Source of the DNA: Amoebophrya sp. A120
Lineage: Eukaryota; Sar; Dinophyceae; Syndiniales; Amoebophryaceae
NCBI GenBank assembly: GCA_905178155.1
Contig: CAJINV010000007.1
Location: forward strand, 2,833,151-2,897,150
Reading direction: 5' to 3'
Length of the DNA stretch: 64,000 nt
Of this stretch, positions 23,197-33,939 are shown in pieces. The notes below the pieces were generated by a model, which had not been told where the DNA came from, did not search any database, and saw only the letters and a program-made list of their open reading frames with translations. Every line of letters starts with the position of its first letter. The first letter of the stretch is position 1. The translations under genes and the position numbers were made by a program.

Positions 23197-24256
23197 CTTG
23201 TTATTTCCCGCAGTTTTGACAGCAAATACAGAAACCGCCTGGTTGCAAAGCAGAGTTTATGGCGGCGCTGCAAGCAACACGGCAAATAAACCAACACCGA
23301 TTTTTCGCTCCATCTTGATTCGGTTCAGATTAAGCTCTACTCATGATTCACATCGACGTTCTGAGAAAAAGGACGAGCGATGTGAACTGTTTTCGATATT
23401 AGGGAAAACTTGTAAGGGTGATTTCATACTAGAGATGCTATCGGAGAGGAGGGCCTGGGACGCCCCCAAACTCCGTAAGGCCTTGGGGGCGATTACAAGA
23501 GGGCAAATAAAGTAAATGTAAAACGGTTACAGTGAGTGGGTATAGGGTCAGGGATAATGTGCTCAGTAGGGCGGGAAGAGGGGAAGCCAGAATCTGCAGC
23601 AAAAGCGTGTAAAGAAACTTGTTCGTCAAGTTGATCTAGTAATACCGTGGCCACAAGGACTGTACTCTTCACGACAATTGTGATGCTAACACAGAGGACT
23701 CGGACGCAAACTACAATGAACCGGAGAACGACACGAGATCAACACGAATCTGAAATGTGGTACGATCTACGCGGGAAAGCGCGTTTTATTCTTGCCACGA
23801 AGACAAACGAAGCACAACTACACGCAGTTTTGAAATAAACACATGATGCACGAAGACGACAATAGTTCCATAAGCATAACAATGTATTGGACGAAATCGT
23901 GTGGAGGTCGACCCTTCAACGAAAACGAAAACCTGCACAGATCAAGATCTTTATTCCGCCTGCCAGAGTCTGACAAGTTGGGAAGAAATCCACATCCTCG
24001 GCTGGCACGAGCAGACCTCGGACCGCAAGTGTAAGAAGTTGCGGTAGAACACGCCGCCCTCCTCGGCACACGTCACCACGTTTTCTTTGTCCTTGTCGCG
24101 TAGTAGACTAGATGAGAACTATTCCCAAACATGTTCTAGGTTGTCGCTGTGTGATGAATGTTGTTTCTGGGGCTTCCTTGTCGCTGACATGGGTGGGGGG
24201 AGGAGCATCAATCATCATGCTCAGTATGGCAACACACGCCGTGGGGTCTTCATGTG
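23197..24256. other. Intergenic spacer (1.06 kb)
   Basis: No protein gene supported. The only distinct structure is the hairpin at 23461-23491, which is listed separately. Confidence 0.45.
23461..23491. other. Perfect GC-rich hairpin
   Basis: CGCCCCCAA pairs with TTGGGGGCG across a 13-base loop. It could be a transcript-end or regulatory stem-loop of the gene starting at 23196 or of an unseen transcript; no homologue is recognised. Confidence 0.4.
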
Positions 24257-25027
24257 CTATCGAATCCCAAATACTGAGGTTTGCTTCTTTTGATCCTTTT
24301 TGTCTTCCATCATGGCGTCTTGCTCGGCAATTAGCCTTAAAACTTGCTTCTTACTCGTCTCTTGCAGCTCCCCGTTTATGAACAGTTCGTCGAATATGTA
24401 GTAGGCCTGATTTTTTTGCGTGCTAATTTTAGAGTCGTTTCATCGTACCAGCATTCCCGTGCATCAAGTTCCCATTTCATTTCGGCGGCTGAAAAAAAGC
24501 GAGAAATTGTTAACCGTGCCCCTTTTTGGCGGGCGAAAAAGAAACATAGGAAACACATCGCATATTTATACCTTGTGAAAGTTGAATATCAGATCCAATT
24601 CGCAGACGTTGCCGAAATATCGGTCCAGGCACTCGACGAAATGGTGTATGACCTCCAGCACCAGGAGCTCATTATCTTCCGGATCCACAGCGAAAATGAA
24701 GTACAGACTTGCGTACCTGATGGATAAAAGCATCTACTTACTATCATGCACTACAACATCATCAACGCTGTAACGTGATTTTTGTGGTGCGTGTTGTAGT
24801 TCTACTGCTCATCTGTGAAGTAGAAGTCGTCGATAGATTTTATACCTTTTGTAGCAAATCTTGTATTCTCTCCATTCGAGGAAGTTGCAGAGTTTCGGTG
24901 GCCTTGAGAGGACGAGATTCCTGATGTCCTTTATCATGCTCAGCTGCTCTTTTTCCGAGACCGGCGAAAAAAACTTCTTCATCCGGGTTTTGCCCTGCCG
25001 ACTGATCAGCAGGGCAAAGTGGATCAT
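24257..25027 (-). CDS. AP-complex sigma subunit (AP-1 sigma-like), 158 aa
   Basis: Three exons: 25027-24846, 24716-24572, 24406-24257, with GT-AG introns 24717-24845 and 24407-24571. Phases fit and the total is 477 nt. The protein starts '[19 protein letters not shown]' and contains '[20 protein letters not shown]', '[15 protein letters not shown]', '[20 protein letters not shown]' and '[17 protein letters not shown]'. These are the standard longin-fold sigma blocks in order, and the length matches the family's 140-160 aa. The sigma subunit is the small core chain of the clathrin adaptor tetramer at the trans-Golgi or endosomes. AP-1 is favoured over AP-2 by 'QETSKK' and 'FNFHKAY', but this is not certain. 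None of the three exons stands out as a long reading frame, so the gene is easily missed. Confidence 0.93.
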
Positions 25028-25672
25028 CTTGTAGTTTAGTTTTCTTGACTTGCTCCTGTAAGCTTCGAAGAAAAATGTTGACAAAAATGATCAAGCTACG
25101 ACTGCCACTTTTTACCTAGCAAAAAACTAAAAGTTTGCTGAAGAGTCACATCGTCATACAAGCGGCCTCTGCGACTACAGGACTAGTGGGAAAGTCTTTA
25201 CGTTGTTTTTTTCAAATAACTGCAGGTGAAGAGAAACGTATTCGATTGAAACTTCTTCTATGTGTTGGCGTGGAACATGTATGTACTTCTTTACGGCAGC
25301 TAGCAAAATGAATTTTCTTCAAAATGGATCTTCTTTCATGTCGGATAGCTTTGCAGATCTTCTTCCAACATCTCGTAGCCACCAGTGCGGAACACTTTTC
25401 TTTGCGTTTTTGGTATGCGGCGGCTGCGCTGCTCAACAAGGGTATCTCGGAATACAAATCCGCATGTTGTTCCCATCGTACTTTATTACAATTTTCTGCT
25501 CAGATCTTTTTACAAGGCCGGGCGTTCGTCTTACGAAACAGTAAAGGATACTTCACTCAAATGTCGTTGTTAACTCTATGTTTTTTCTTCGTGCTCTTTT
25601 CTTATGCGCTGTACCAAGAATTGCAAAACCCTTCCTGTGCAAGCTGCTAGGATTTTTTCGCATTCACTTTCA
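25028..25672. other. Intergenic spacer
   Basis: No gene recognised; between the AP sigma 5' end and the 3' end of the zinc-protein gene. Confidence 0.5.
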
Positions 25673-28600
25673 TCAATTTTTCCCGTTTTCGGATTTTGAT
25701 GACCGTCTGGAATCCCCCCCGTCCAATTTCGACGAGTCCTCACCGCCAGAAGACGAATCGTTTTTCTCCGAATCGTTATCCGAACCGGAATTGTTCTGTT
25801 TCACTTTTCCTGATTGATTCACTTTTCCGCCGTCCCCGTGCTCCGAGCCACTCCCGTCCTCATCTTCAGAGTCCTCGTCTGCTTCCGAATTACTCTCCGA
25901 CTCTGATTCCGACTCCGAGGACTCCTCCTCGTCCTCTTCGCTGGAGCTGAAGTATTCCTCACTGTGATTTTTCATCAGCTTCGCCTCCTCCTCCAAAAGA
26001 AACTGCGCGTAAAACTTCTCCCGCGCCTTCGCGCACAGGTCCACGACGTCGTCCAGAACTGCGTCGTCGATGATTAGGTCCTCCTCGTTCATCGTACTCA
26101 CAAACCCGAGCTTGCTGTCGATCTTCGTCACGATCTCCGATAACTTCAACTGTCTGCTCGCGTCGTCGTCCTGTGTCGAAGTACTGCTGCCACTCGTGGT
26201 CCCACTAGCCGAACTACTAGTACTGCCCATTGTAGTTCCTTTCTTCTTCTTCCCGCGTAACTGCTGACTCAACGCCAGCACTTCGATCCGGTTCAGATCC
26301 GGCACGGGGTCGTACAGCGTTCGCAAATTCGGATCCTTGGGGCAGTTTTTCGCGATGTGCCCCGTTTCCTTACAGCTGTAGCACTTAATCTTCGCGTTCC
26401 GCGTCTTGTTCTCCCGCTCCTCGCGCTCCGCCCGATCCTGCTCGTCCAAGTCGTCATCCTCGTCTTTCGACTCGTGCTTCGAGAATTTGCACCCAATCGC
26501 GTCCTTCCCCAACTTCCCGCAGCACCACCACATCTCCCCCCCGTACTCGCTGGAGTGGGTGCGGCAGGACCAGTTGAAATTGTCCTGCTCCGAGTACTAT
26601 CAATTGCAAAAATGTCTGGGTCGGGAAGGTTGGAACTTGTCATGCTGGATTTGGATTCCGCAATAAATCTGTATTGCATGAACAGCAAAAGAGGTCCAGT
26701 TTTTGCCACGGCGAGAGAGCATTTCTCATGCAGTATAGGCATCAGGAAGCCCTCGCAAAATCTGTGATGCTAGAGCATGCATCACAGACATCAGGAGTCA
26801 GGTAAAATGTGCATGACAAACCTTGCACTCTTCCAGACCCAGACATTTTTGCATTTGATAAGTACTCCTTGTTGCAGTTTTTGCAGGTTTTGTGTTCGTC
26901 CACCTTCAATCTGCGGTATTTTTTCAGCCTTTGCTTCAACGTGTCCCGGTCGGCGGAAAGGTCTTTCACCTTCATCTCCAGCTTGTCGCGCTCCTTCCGC
27001 ATGGTGTCCTTCTCGTTCAGCGCCTCTTTCAACTGCTCTTTCAAAGCGATCCGCAGCTCGGTTTCCTCCTCGAGGAGGGAATCTTTCTCCAGTAAGAGCT
27101 CCTCGTTTCTCTTCATCAGCGCGGTTCTGCCGGCTTCTAAATTGTTTTTGTCGGACACGAGCGTGCTCAACTTCAGCTCGATCTCGTCCTGCGCCTGAAA
27201 CTGGTCGGACAGCTGCTGGGCGAACTTTTTCTGCTGCTTCTCCAAGTCTGCGTCCGTGATGTGGGGAACGAGGCTCGAGGAGAAGTGAGCAGCAGGAGTT
27301 GATGTTCCTGTTATTGTGAGGAAAAATCCCCCCGCCCCATATCGAAAAGGCGTGCTTTTCAAAATTTGTGATGCTGCTTTGTGGTCACAAATCGAGTCTG
27401 TCTTGCAAGAGAGCAAAGCCAGAGCCTCCGCCGCATTTCGCAGGCGATTTGTAATGCTGCTGCGCCAATGGAGCAGACGTCTGCCATGCTAAGTGTCTAC
27501 CTCAGGCCACCCCTTTCCGGGCTCTGTATCTGCCTGCAGTGCTCCACTGCAAGACAAAGCTGATTTGTGTACGCAAATACAGCATCACAGACTTCCTTTT
27601 CGATATGGGGAGGGGAGATTTTTCCTTTTGATACCTGTGGTGGAATCCCTAGCGGAGCCGGAAATCCTGCTGCTTCCTCGTCCCAAAGCGGTTGCAACGG
27701 CGCCAGACGCGGTACTATTGCGGATGCCTGTGCCGCCTGAAGTTGAAGCCCCCTCTGCGGCGACCACGCCTGCTGTCGTGGTGCCGTGTCCTGTAGCAGC
27801 TGACCCGCCGGCAGCCGCATTGCTCGATTTGAAATTTCGAAGCAGCCGGATCTGTGTTTGATGTAAATGCACCGAATGTTTACACATGATACACATCACA
27901 CGACCCATCCATCAGACAAGCAAACAAGGCGACCTACGGATACGGAAGTCAATAAAACATGAGAAGCATCCAAACAAAACACGCACAAAAAATCGCACCT
28001 CCCCCTCCAACACGTCGTTTTTCAGTTTCGCCAAACTGGCCGCCCGCAGGTGTTTCGCCACGACAAATCTTTGCTGCGAGACGATCCGCTCCTGCTGGTC
28101 GACGAGAAAATGTAACTTTTTGTTCTCCTTGACCCTCGCAGCCAACGACTCCGACAGTTCGCCCAACTGGATCTCCTTTTCCTCGCAACCCCTTTTCTCC
28201 CACAAATTTCTTTCCATCTCCGCTTTCCGCCGGTAGCCGTCCATCGCGACCCAGTGTTGGAGTTGTTTCAACTCTTTCTGCAGCGCTTGTACCTCTTCCA
28301 TCTGCTGTTCCTTTTCCCGCTCCTGCGCCGCGCAGTAGTTTGTCTCAACCGCCACTTTCTTCCGGTACTCTTGCAGTTTGTGCAACAGCCGGTCGGAGAG
28401 GCGAAGTTCGTCGAGTAAAGGAACGCCGGAAGTTGAAGTAGATGTAGTAGCGGTTTTTAAGTTCTTCGTATTTCCACCGGCACTGCTTATTTTCGTGGGA
28501 GATGTAGTTGACGATGGTGCACCACCACCACCAGCAGTCTTTCCTGGTCCGCCACTGGTACCAGCCGGTCCAGCAAGGCCCCCGCCTGAAAGATTTTTCC

Positions 28601-29294
28601 CACTGTAAACCGATTGAAACAAGCCGATTCTTTCGAACAGCGGCATCAGGTACTTTTCCACCACCCACCTGGCCGTCTCCGGCGCGACGACGTTATCCTC
28701 ATCCTCGCTGTCGTTATCGAGGAAGTTGCTCGCGTCGCTGTCGTCCACCTCGTCGTTCGTGCTGCTGACATACCCCGTCGCGGCCTTTGGTGAAGGTGAA
28801 CCACTACGCTTCGCTTTCTTCGTCTTCGGAGAAGAAAACGGAGGCGAGGGCGATCTTGAAGACGATCCTGGTTGTGCCGGTGGCGACCGGGCGTGGCCTC
28901 GTCTTGGTAGGGGGAAAGCGGTTTGCTTGATTCTCTGGATAAAGGAGACGGCGGTCGTGGTTTTCGGTTTGCAGCTCGCGTGGGGAATTGTCGCTGTCTG
29001 TACTGTTGCGGAGGTGACATTGTGCTTGGTAGAATTTTTATGGCTGTCCTCGTGCAGCAACGTCGGGGAAATACTAGCGGCGGCATCTACTTCTATACGA
29101 TCTCCTTGCAGTGACACGGGAACATGCCTTGCGACTTGTTGTGCTCCTCCTGCCGCCTGGTGCTGCAAGGTGTTTGTCTGCTCCTGCCGCAACATGCGCT
29201 GCACGACATCGTCATCAGGCTGCCGCGGACTCCGGGTGTTGTTTCGCTTCGGGTTTGCGGTTCCCTCAAAGGGAGATTTGGGAGGGGTTGTCAT
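25673..29294 (-). CDS. Coiled-coil protein with CHORD-like and CCHC zinc motifs, 959 aa
   Basis: ATG at 29294. Exons: 29294-27999, 27851-27634, 27306-26861, 26592-25673, separated by one GT-AG intron (27852-27998) and two introner elements; the sum is 2880 nt. Residues 1-180 are basic and Ser/Pro-rich. An acidic patch follows, then coiled coils ('LRLSDRLLHKLQEYRKK' and 'DKLEMKVKDLSADRDTL'). Next is a Cys/His block assembled across the second element: 'CKNCNKEYSEQDNFNWSC', an H about four residues later, 'WWCCGK', 'GCKFSKH'. This spacing resembles a CHORD zinc-binding domain. A CCHC knuckle ('CYSCKETGHIAKNC') and a long Glu/Ser/Asp tail complete it. CCHC knuckles usually bind single-stranded RNA or DNA. 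A scaffold or RNA-binding role is inferred; no known orthologue is recognised. Confidence 0.85.
26598..26860. mobile_element. Introner element, family 1 (subfamily B)
   Basis: 263 bp, flanked by AGTAC at 26593-26597 and 26861-26865. TATCAATTGCAAAAATG at the left, matching terminus at the right. It interrupts the CHORD-like zinc block exactly between 'CNKEY' and 'SEQDN'; removal restores the frame. Confidence 0.93.
27312..27633. mobile_element. Introner element, family 2 (inverted relative to 15002 and 48322)
   Basis: 322 bp, flanked by CCTGT at 27307-27311 and 27634-27638. Left end TATTGTGAGGAAAAATCCCC, right end …CCTTTTGATA. The interior matches the complement of the element at 15002-15322. 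Removal joins 'DSTTG' to 'TSTPAAHF'. This is one of only two elements where the junction can be placed as GT-AG. Confidence 0.93.
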
Positions 29295-30881
29295 GGTCAG
29301 AAGGTAGGGCGAAGTTTACTTAGAAGTGTACAGCCGCGACGAAAGCACTGAATGCTATTCGAAAGAGACCACTTGTCCACCCTTGAAAAAGACACCTAGA
29401 CCGTGCTCCTTCGTCTTATGTGTTGCGTACCTGGCTTTTAGTGTAACTGGAACACGGAAGACCTCCTCGGGGTCGTGCCCCAAATCCTTATGCCTGCGAC
29501 GGCACCATACACGAACACCACTGTGCGACAGCACACCCTGCCGGCCGCTGCTCAGCTACCAAACGAGACTACGCAAAATTCACTCAGAATGAAACGTTTG
29601 CCGCGTGGCCTTCTGACCCAGTTGAAAATTTAGTACCCGGCCGACCAATGTCTGCAGACACACAAGCAGCCGGCAAGGGAAGGCTGCCACCCATGCCCAC
29701 ACCCGCTGGCGCCGCTCGGCCAGCCGGCCACACGAAACAGACACACCCGGGTTCCGGGGAGAAACAACCCATGTGGGGGGCGCGGGGCTGCTTGAGTGGC
29801 TGGCCTAAGCTGGTGGCCAATGGGGCGGCGCTACGGTCCCGTTCCGGCGAGGCGTTGGCGCCCACGTCTGTGTGCTGAAGCGACGACGCACCGACCGCCC
29901 CATCGGGCGGGGGGGCGCCAGGCCAATACAGCCAACTGCGCAGGGGAATGAAAACGCAGCGCCACGAAGGGGGAGGCTCGGCCCGCCGCCGCGCACGAAG
30001 GCGCCGCCGGGCGGGGCGGGCCCCGGAAACCGAGAGAGGGCGCGACTGGGGCGCCGGAAACTGAGAAAGGACACGGGCCCGCGCGACGGCTGCCACGAAC
30101 TGCGCACGCTGTTGAGGCTTCTCCGACGATACCGATCGAGGGCGCCCACCCGCTTGGGTCTTTCGGCCGGCAAGATGTTATCGATTCCGGGGTTGAGCTG
30201 CACCACCGCACGCCCCCGGAAGCATGGCGGGGTTCGCCTGCGCAACGCCGCGCGCCGCGGCTCGGCTGCGCGCGAAAAGACACGACACGCGCGCGGCTGC
30301 GGCCTGGCCTGCGTGCTCCGCGGGGCGCACGCAAACCGAAACACGACGCGCCTTCCTGTCTCGTTTCTCTCACTCGCCGGGCCTACGCTCACTGAAAGCA
30401 AGAGCAAAAAATAATATCAACCACGAGCACAGATTTAGTGAGTCCCTCGCTCAGAAGAACAGAGCGAGCGGATCAGATTACGCAAGGCGCCCACGTCATC
30501 ACCACTTACGAAGTGACTATTTTCAAGGCTGCGATGCAACAAAACTATTACTATGGTATACTACGGTATAATTGGAGAGATGCCAAATTTTCGAGAAGCC
30601 CTTGCAGCTGAGTTTGTCTTTGTGGTATCTCTATCATACAAGGAAGCATGTGACAGCAACGCACGCCAAAGAAATAACAGCAGTGAGTCCGTCCTCGTCT
30701 TCGCCGACGCAGTACTATGACACTTCTTAATTATCACTACGCAGAGTATGTGCTTTTCCAGCATTACCGCGTCGGTAAACAAATTTGATCAAGAGCCTGA
30801 GCAAGTACAAGTAGCTAGCATTTTACATGTGACAACAGAAACTTGTTTCTACGAGATTCTTAACATCTGCTTCCACCTTTC
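29295..30881. other. Spacer with a GC-rich block of unknown nature
   Basis: About 29600-30420 is clearly more GC-rich than the flanks and is open in several frames on both strands (up to 200 codons on minus and 180 on plus). This is expected from low stop density in GC-rich DNA. The translations are Arg/Pro/Ala-rich and match no family I know. No terminal repeats or target duplication were found. It could be a non-coding structured region, a decayed mobile element or foreign DNA. The remaining parts are AT-rich spacer. Confidence 0.4.
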
Positions 30882-33431
30882 TCACCCCGGCACCAGCCCC
30901 GCGAAGCCGCTGCTCCCAGGGACCGCCCCCTTCCCCCCGCCGAATGATCCGATACTGGAATTTGTCATGTTGCTGCTCCTTCGGGTACCATTCGTACCAT
31001 GCCCGTTCATCCATCTCGTAGACAGCATGGCAGACGTCGGCGTGCTGTTATTCGACAAAGTTGCTGAGGAAGTGAACTTATTCTGCAGGTAATACTGCGA
31101 GTTCGACGTCGGCGACGGAAGATTCGAGCTGTTGTTCGAATTCGAATTCAATAGACCACCTGTGCTGCTGTTCCTGTTCGCTGCGGATGAAACAAGACTC
31201 CCACCTGCATTCGACGTGGCACCAGCAGCACTACTCGTCCCGCCGTTGATATTCGCACTCGCCCGACTGCCTAGAGAATTATCCTTCTTCAAACTCGACC
31301 GCAAGGGTGCGACGCGCTTCTCGGTCACTTTTTTGATCTTCTTCGAGCGTTCTTGGATGATCAGAGTCTTGTCCAAGGGATTCAGCAATTTGCACCCCTG
31401 CCAGATGTCCTGCACGAACGTTCGGTTCATGCTGTTCAACAGCCACCGCTTCATCTGCGCCAGCGCCGCCTTGCTGCACTCCGCTTTTACCTTCTGCTGC
31501 CGCGCGTCCTCCTCGTCCTTGATGGAAATGGACATGGAGCGGTTAAAACCCTTGTTTTTCAACGCCGATTTCAAGCCGTGGTTCATCCCGATAGCACCCG
31601 TTCCCGCGGCCGGTCCGGCAGATCCGAGGGCCCCCGCGGTATTTGCATTGATGTTGATCCCGGATAACAAACTCTTCTTTCGAACCGCCGACATGACCGT
31701 GTTGTCCGCCTTAAACTCCGCAAAAATCGACAGGCGCGGCATCGCGCGCCCGCGAAGATTGTTGCCTTTTTTCATATCTCCGCCAGCGAGCAGGAAATTC
31801 CGCTTAGTATTCGAAGACGATGCTCCACCACCACCGTTCTCGTCCCCCTCCTCGCTGTGTCCGGGCAGAATCGCGACGGACTTCCGCACTTTATTTCCGT
31901 CCTTCTGCTCCTTGCTTTTCAAGACCCCGTCGAGCAAAACGGATAATCGGACGCCGGACTGCGGGGTGCTTGGTGCGGGGCTGGAAAGAACCGAGTTGTT
32001 GTTCTGCTGGTTATTTTGCTCTGGGGAGATGAATAATTTCGACGTCAATTTGTCCTCCTCTTCTCCAAGCGAGGACCCCTCGGGCAAACTTTCCCGGAAG
32101 CTTGCTAACCCGAGTTGGAAAATCGCGTTTTCGTTTTTCGTCGCTTGTGCGTGTCTCAGCAAGGTTGCGTGGTCTGGCGCGACGGCAATGGTCCGTCTCG
32201 TGCTCGGGTCGAGCTGGCTTTTTGTGTTTTGCGGTAGCAAAGAGATTTTTCGTTTCGATCTGTTGTTGAAACCCGGGATCTGCTCGGGAACTGCGAAGCT
32301 CGCGCGCACTTTCTTGCTCGCAGTAGTTGTAGTTCCTGGCGGCTTTGTTTTGTCAGCATTAGAAGTTGTTGTACTTGTGCTGTGTTGTATCTCTCCACCT
32401 CCACTAAATGACGAGGAAACCCCACCAGCCAGTATTCCGCCTCTATTCCCACTGTTTCTTGCCGTGTTTTCGTCAATGGAGCCCTCGACAGAAGCGTTGC
32501 TGTCGAGTGCGAATTTTTCCGCAAAGAAACCTGGCCCGCCCGCGATCGTGGTTCTTTTGGAGGTGGAGGTTTTCAAGATGGAACTGGGTCGCCGCAGTTT
32601 GCTTTCAACAGAGTTGTTCACAGCATGCGGTCCTGGCTGCCAAGTAGATCCGGAATAGGTAGAAGCAGCGGTGGCCCTTTCCGACGGGCCTAGTTCTATC
32701 TTCGATGGTTTGCTGCTGTTGTCGACGACCTGGAACACGTTTTTATTCATTTTTCCCGGACGGCTGCTACTACAACCCGTTGCTGCTTGATGTTGATCCG
32801 CTTGTTGAAAAATTTCCTCTGATGAACCATTAACGTTCACCGGAAGTTGCGATTTGCGCCTCGGTACAATCATGCTAGGCCGCTTCGTAGACAATACCAC
32901 TTGGGACAAGCGTCGTGACATACTCCACACGCTTTCCGGGAGGTTTGCTGAGTGCAACTCCGGCTGTCCCCCGTGCGGGGACGGGGCGGGTAGCGTCATG
33001 CGCGGCGGTGGTGGAGCACCCGGTGCGGCCAAAGATGGTTTGTTCATCGATGAGACCCGTCGTCCTGCCGATGTCGATGTCGCGCCAGCAGGTGTTGAGA
33101 CTGCACTGGATCCGCGACGGCTAGAACTGGCCCCAGTCTCTTCCTCAGCGACGGGGGCTGGGCAAAACAAACTGTTCCGGCTTTTCCGCACCGTACTACT
33201 AAAGAGCTGCTGCGTTGGAGATGTAGTTGTCCCACCATGCGGATGTCTGTTCGTGGTAATGTCATCCTGCAGAAGTGTTGGACCACCCGTGGCAGAAGTA
33301 GGATCACACGTACCACTAGTACCACTATTCATTTTCCTCGTATGACCTTCTTCGTCTTCAACGTCCGCGCCCATTCTTCCCGCCCGTTCGCGTCGTGTTT
33401 CCTCCACCGCTTTCGCCAGGGCAATGGACAT
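30882..33431 (-). CDS. Unknown basic low-complexity protein, 849 aa
   Basis: Frame open from about 33545, first ATG at 33431, stop at 30882. Ser/Asn/Gly-rich throughout, with a compact conserved-looking island near residues 665-730 ('LAQMKRWLLNSMNRTFVQD' and 'NPLDKTLIIQERSKKIKK') rich in Lys and Arg. No recognised domain or membrane segment. The stop codon lies inside a good donor-like sequence (GG|GTGAGAA), and an acceptor at about 30803 (GCTCAG|G) would continue the frame for about 23 residues, so the real 3' end may be one exon further left. The long frame opposite to it (31132-32658, plus strand) is an antisense shadow. Confidence 0.65.
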   Translation of the reverse strand: MSIALAKAVEETRRERAGRMGADVEDEEGHTRKMNSGTSGTCDPTSATGGPTLLQDDITTNRHPHGGTTTSPTQQLFSSTVRKSRNSLFCPAPVAEEETGASSSRRGSSAVSTPAGATSTSAGRRVSSMNKPSLAAPGAPPPPRMTLPAPSPHGGQPELHSANLPESVWSMSRRLSQVVLSTKRPSMIVPRRKSQLPVNVNGSSEEIFQQADQHQAATGCSSSRPGKMNKNVFQVVDNSSKPSKIELGPSERATAASTYSGSTWQPGPHAVNNSVESKLRRPSSILKTSTSKRTTIAGGPGFFAEKFALDSNASVEGSIDENTARNSGNRGGILAGGVSSSFSGGGEIQHSTSTTTSNADKTKPPGTTTTASKKVRASFAVPEQIPGFNNRSKRKISLLPQNTKSQLDPSTRRTIAVAPDHATLLRHAQATKNENAIFQLGLASFRESLPEGSSLGEEEDKLTSKLFISPEQNNQQNNNSVLSSPAPSTPQSGVRLSVLLDGVLKSKEQKDGNKVRKSVAILPGHSEEGDENGGGGASSSNTKRNFLLAGGDMKKGNNLRGRAMPRLSIFAEFKADNTVMSAVRKKSLLSGININANTAGALGSAGPAAGTGAIGMNHGLKSALKNKGFNRSMSISIKDEEDARQQKVKAECSKAALAQMKRWLLNSMNRTFVQDIWQGCKLLNPLDKTLIIQERSKKIKKVTEKRVAPLRSSLKKDNSLGSRASANINGGTSSAAGATSNAGGSLVSSAANRNSSTGGLLNSNSNNSSNLPSPTSNSQYYLQNKFTSSATLSNNSTPTSAMLSTRWMNGHGTNGTRRSSNMTNSSIGSFGGGKGAVPGSSGFAGLVPG

Positions 33432-33663
33432 AGAAGACCGTTTTTCAGATGTGGACGCATTGACATTCACAGGAGAAGTTGACGCCGTGATGTCGAACCT
33501 CCGGAGTCTCTGTGACGAAATCCCGAGCGGCTGCGAAATCACCAAGTGTCGAGCGTCGACAGCTGATAATAAATTGTGTAGAACTAGAAGTAAACAACGG
33601 AAGAAGAGTTAGTCAGCATCAGGCAGCAGATATATGCCTGTCAACATGTACGTGACGACCCTG

Positions 33664-33939
33664 CTAGAAATGGAACAGCTTGCCCTGCAAAAGTGCAAAA
33701 CGAGTTGTACGCTTTCCCTCGATCAAATGCTGCTCCACCTCCTTCGCGTCGTCCTCGTTGAACAGAACCCCGCGCTGGGCCTCCACAAAGGCCTCGATCC
33801 GGTCTTTTCGAGATTTCAGCTTCGTGCTTTCCGCAGGTCCTCCACCGGGCGTACTAGTCTCTTTCACGTGTGCAGTTACAATCGGGGCGGGTCGCTCTCG
33901 GCCAGTACGCCGGAGCAAGGATGAGAGGAGATCGCTCAT
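33664..33939 (-). CDS. Small unknown protein, 91 aa
   Basis: ATG at 33939, stop at 33664. The first 40 residues are flexible and the second half is charged and helical ('KDRIEAFVEAQRGVLFNEDD', ending 'LLQGKLFHF'). I do not recognise it. It is on the same strand as all neighbours, with 232 bp to the start of the next gene. It could also be an exon of a longer gene. Confidence 0.5.
   Translation of the reverse strand: MSDLLSSLLRRTGRERPAPIVTAHVKETSTPGGGPAESTKLKSRKDRIEAFVEAQRGVLFNEDDAKEVEQHLIEGKRTTRFALLQGKLFHF

Noticed and set aside
29805-30414. Genes on either strand in the GC-rich block
   Set aside because: Frames on both strands are equally open and show no recognised domain; openness follows from base composition.
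31132-32658. 508-codon plus-strand frame
   Set aside because: It is exactly antisense to the Ser/Asn/Gly-rich minus-strand gene, and its composition (Pro/Leu/Phe-rich) is that expected from the complement of such codons.
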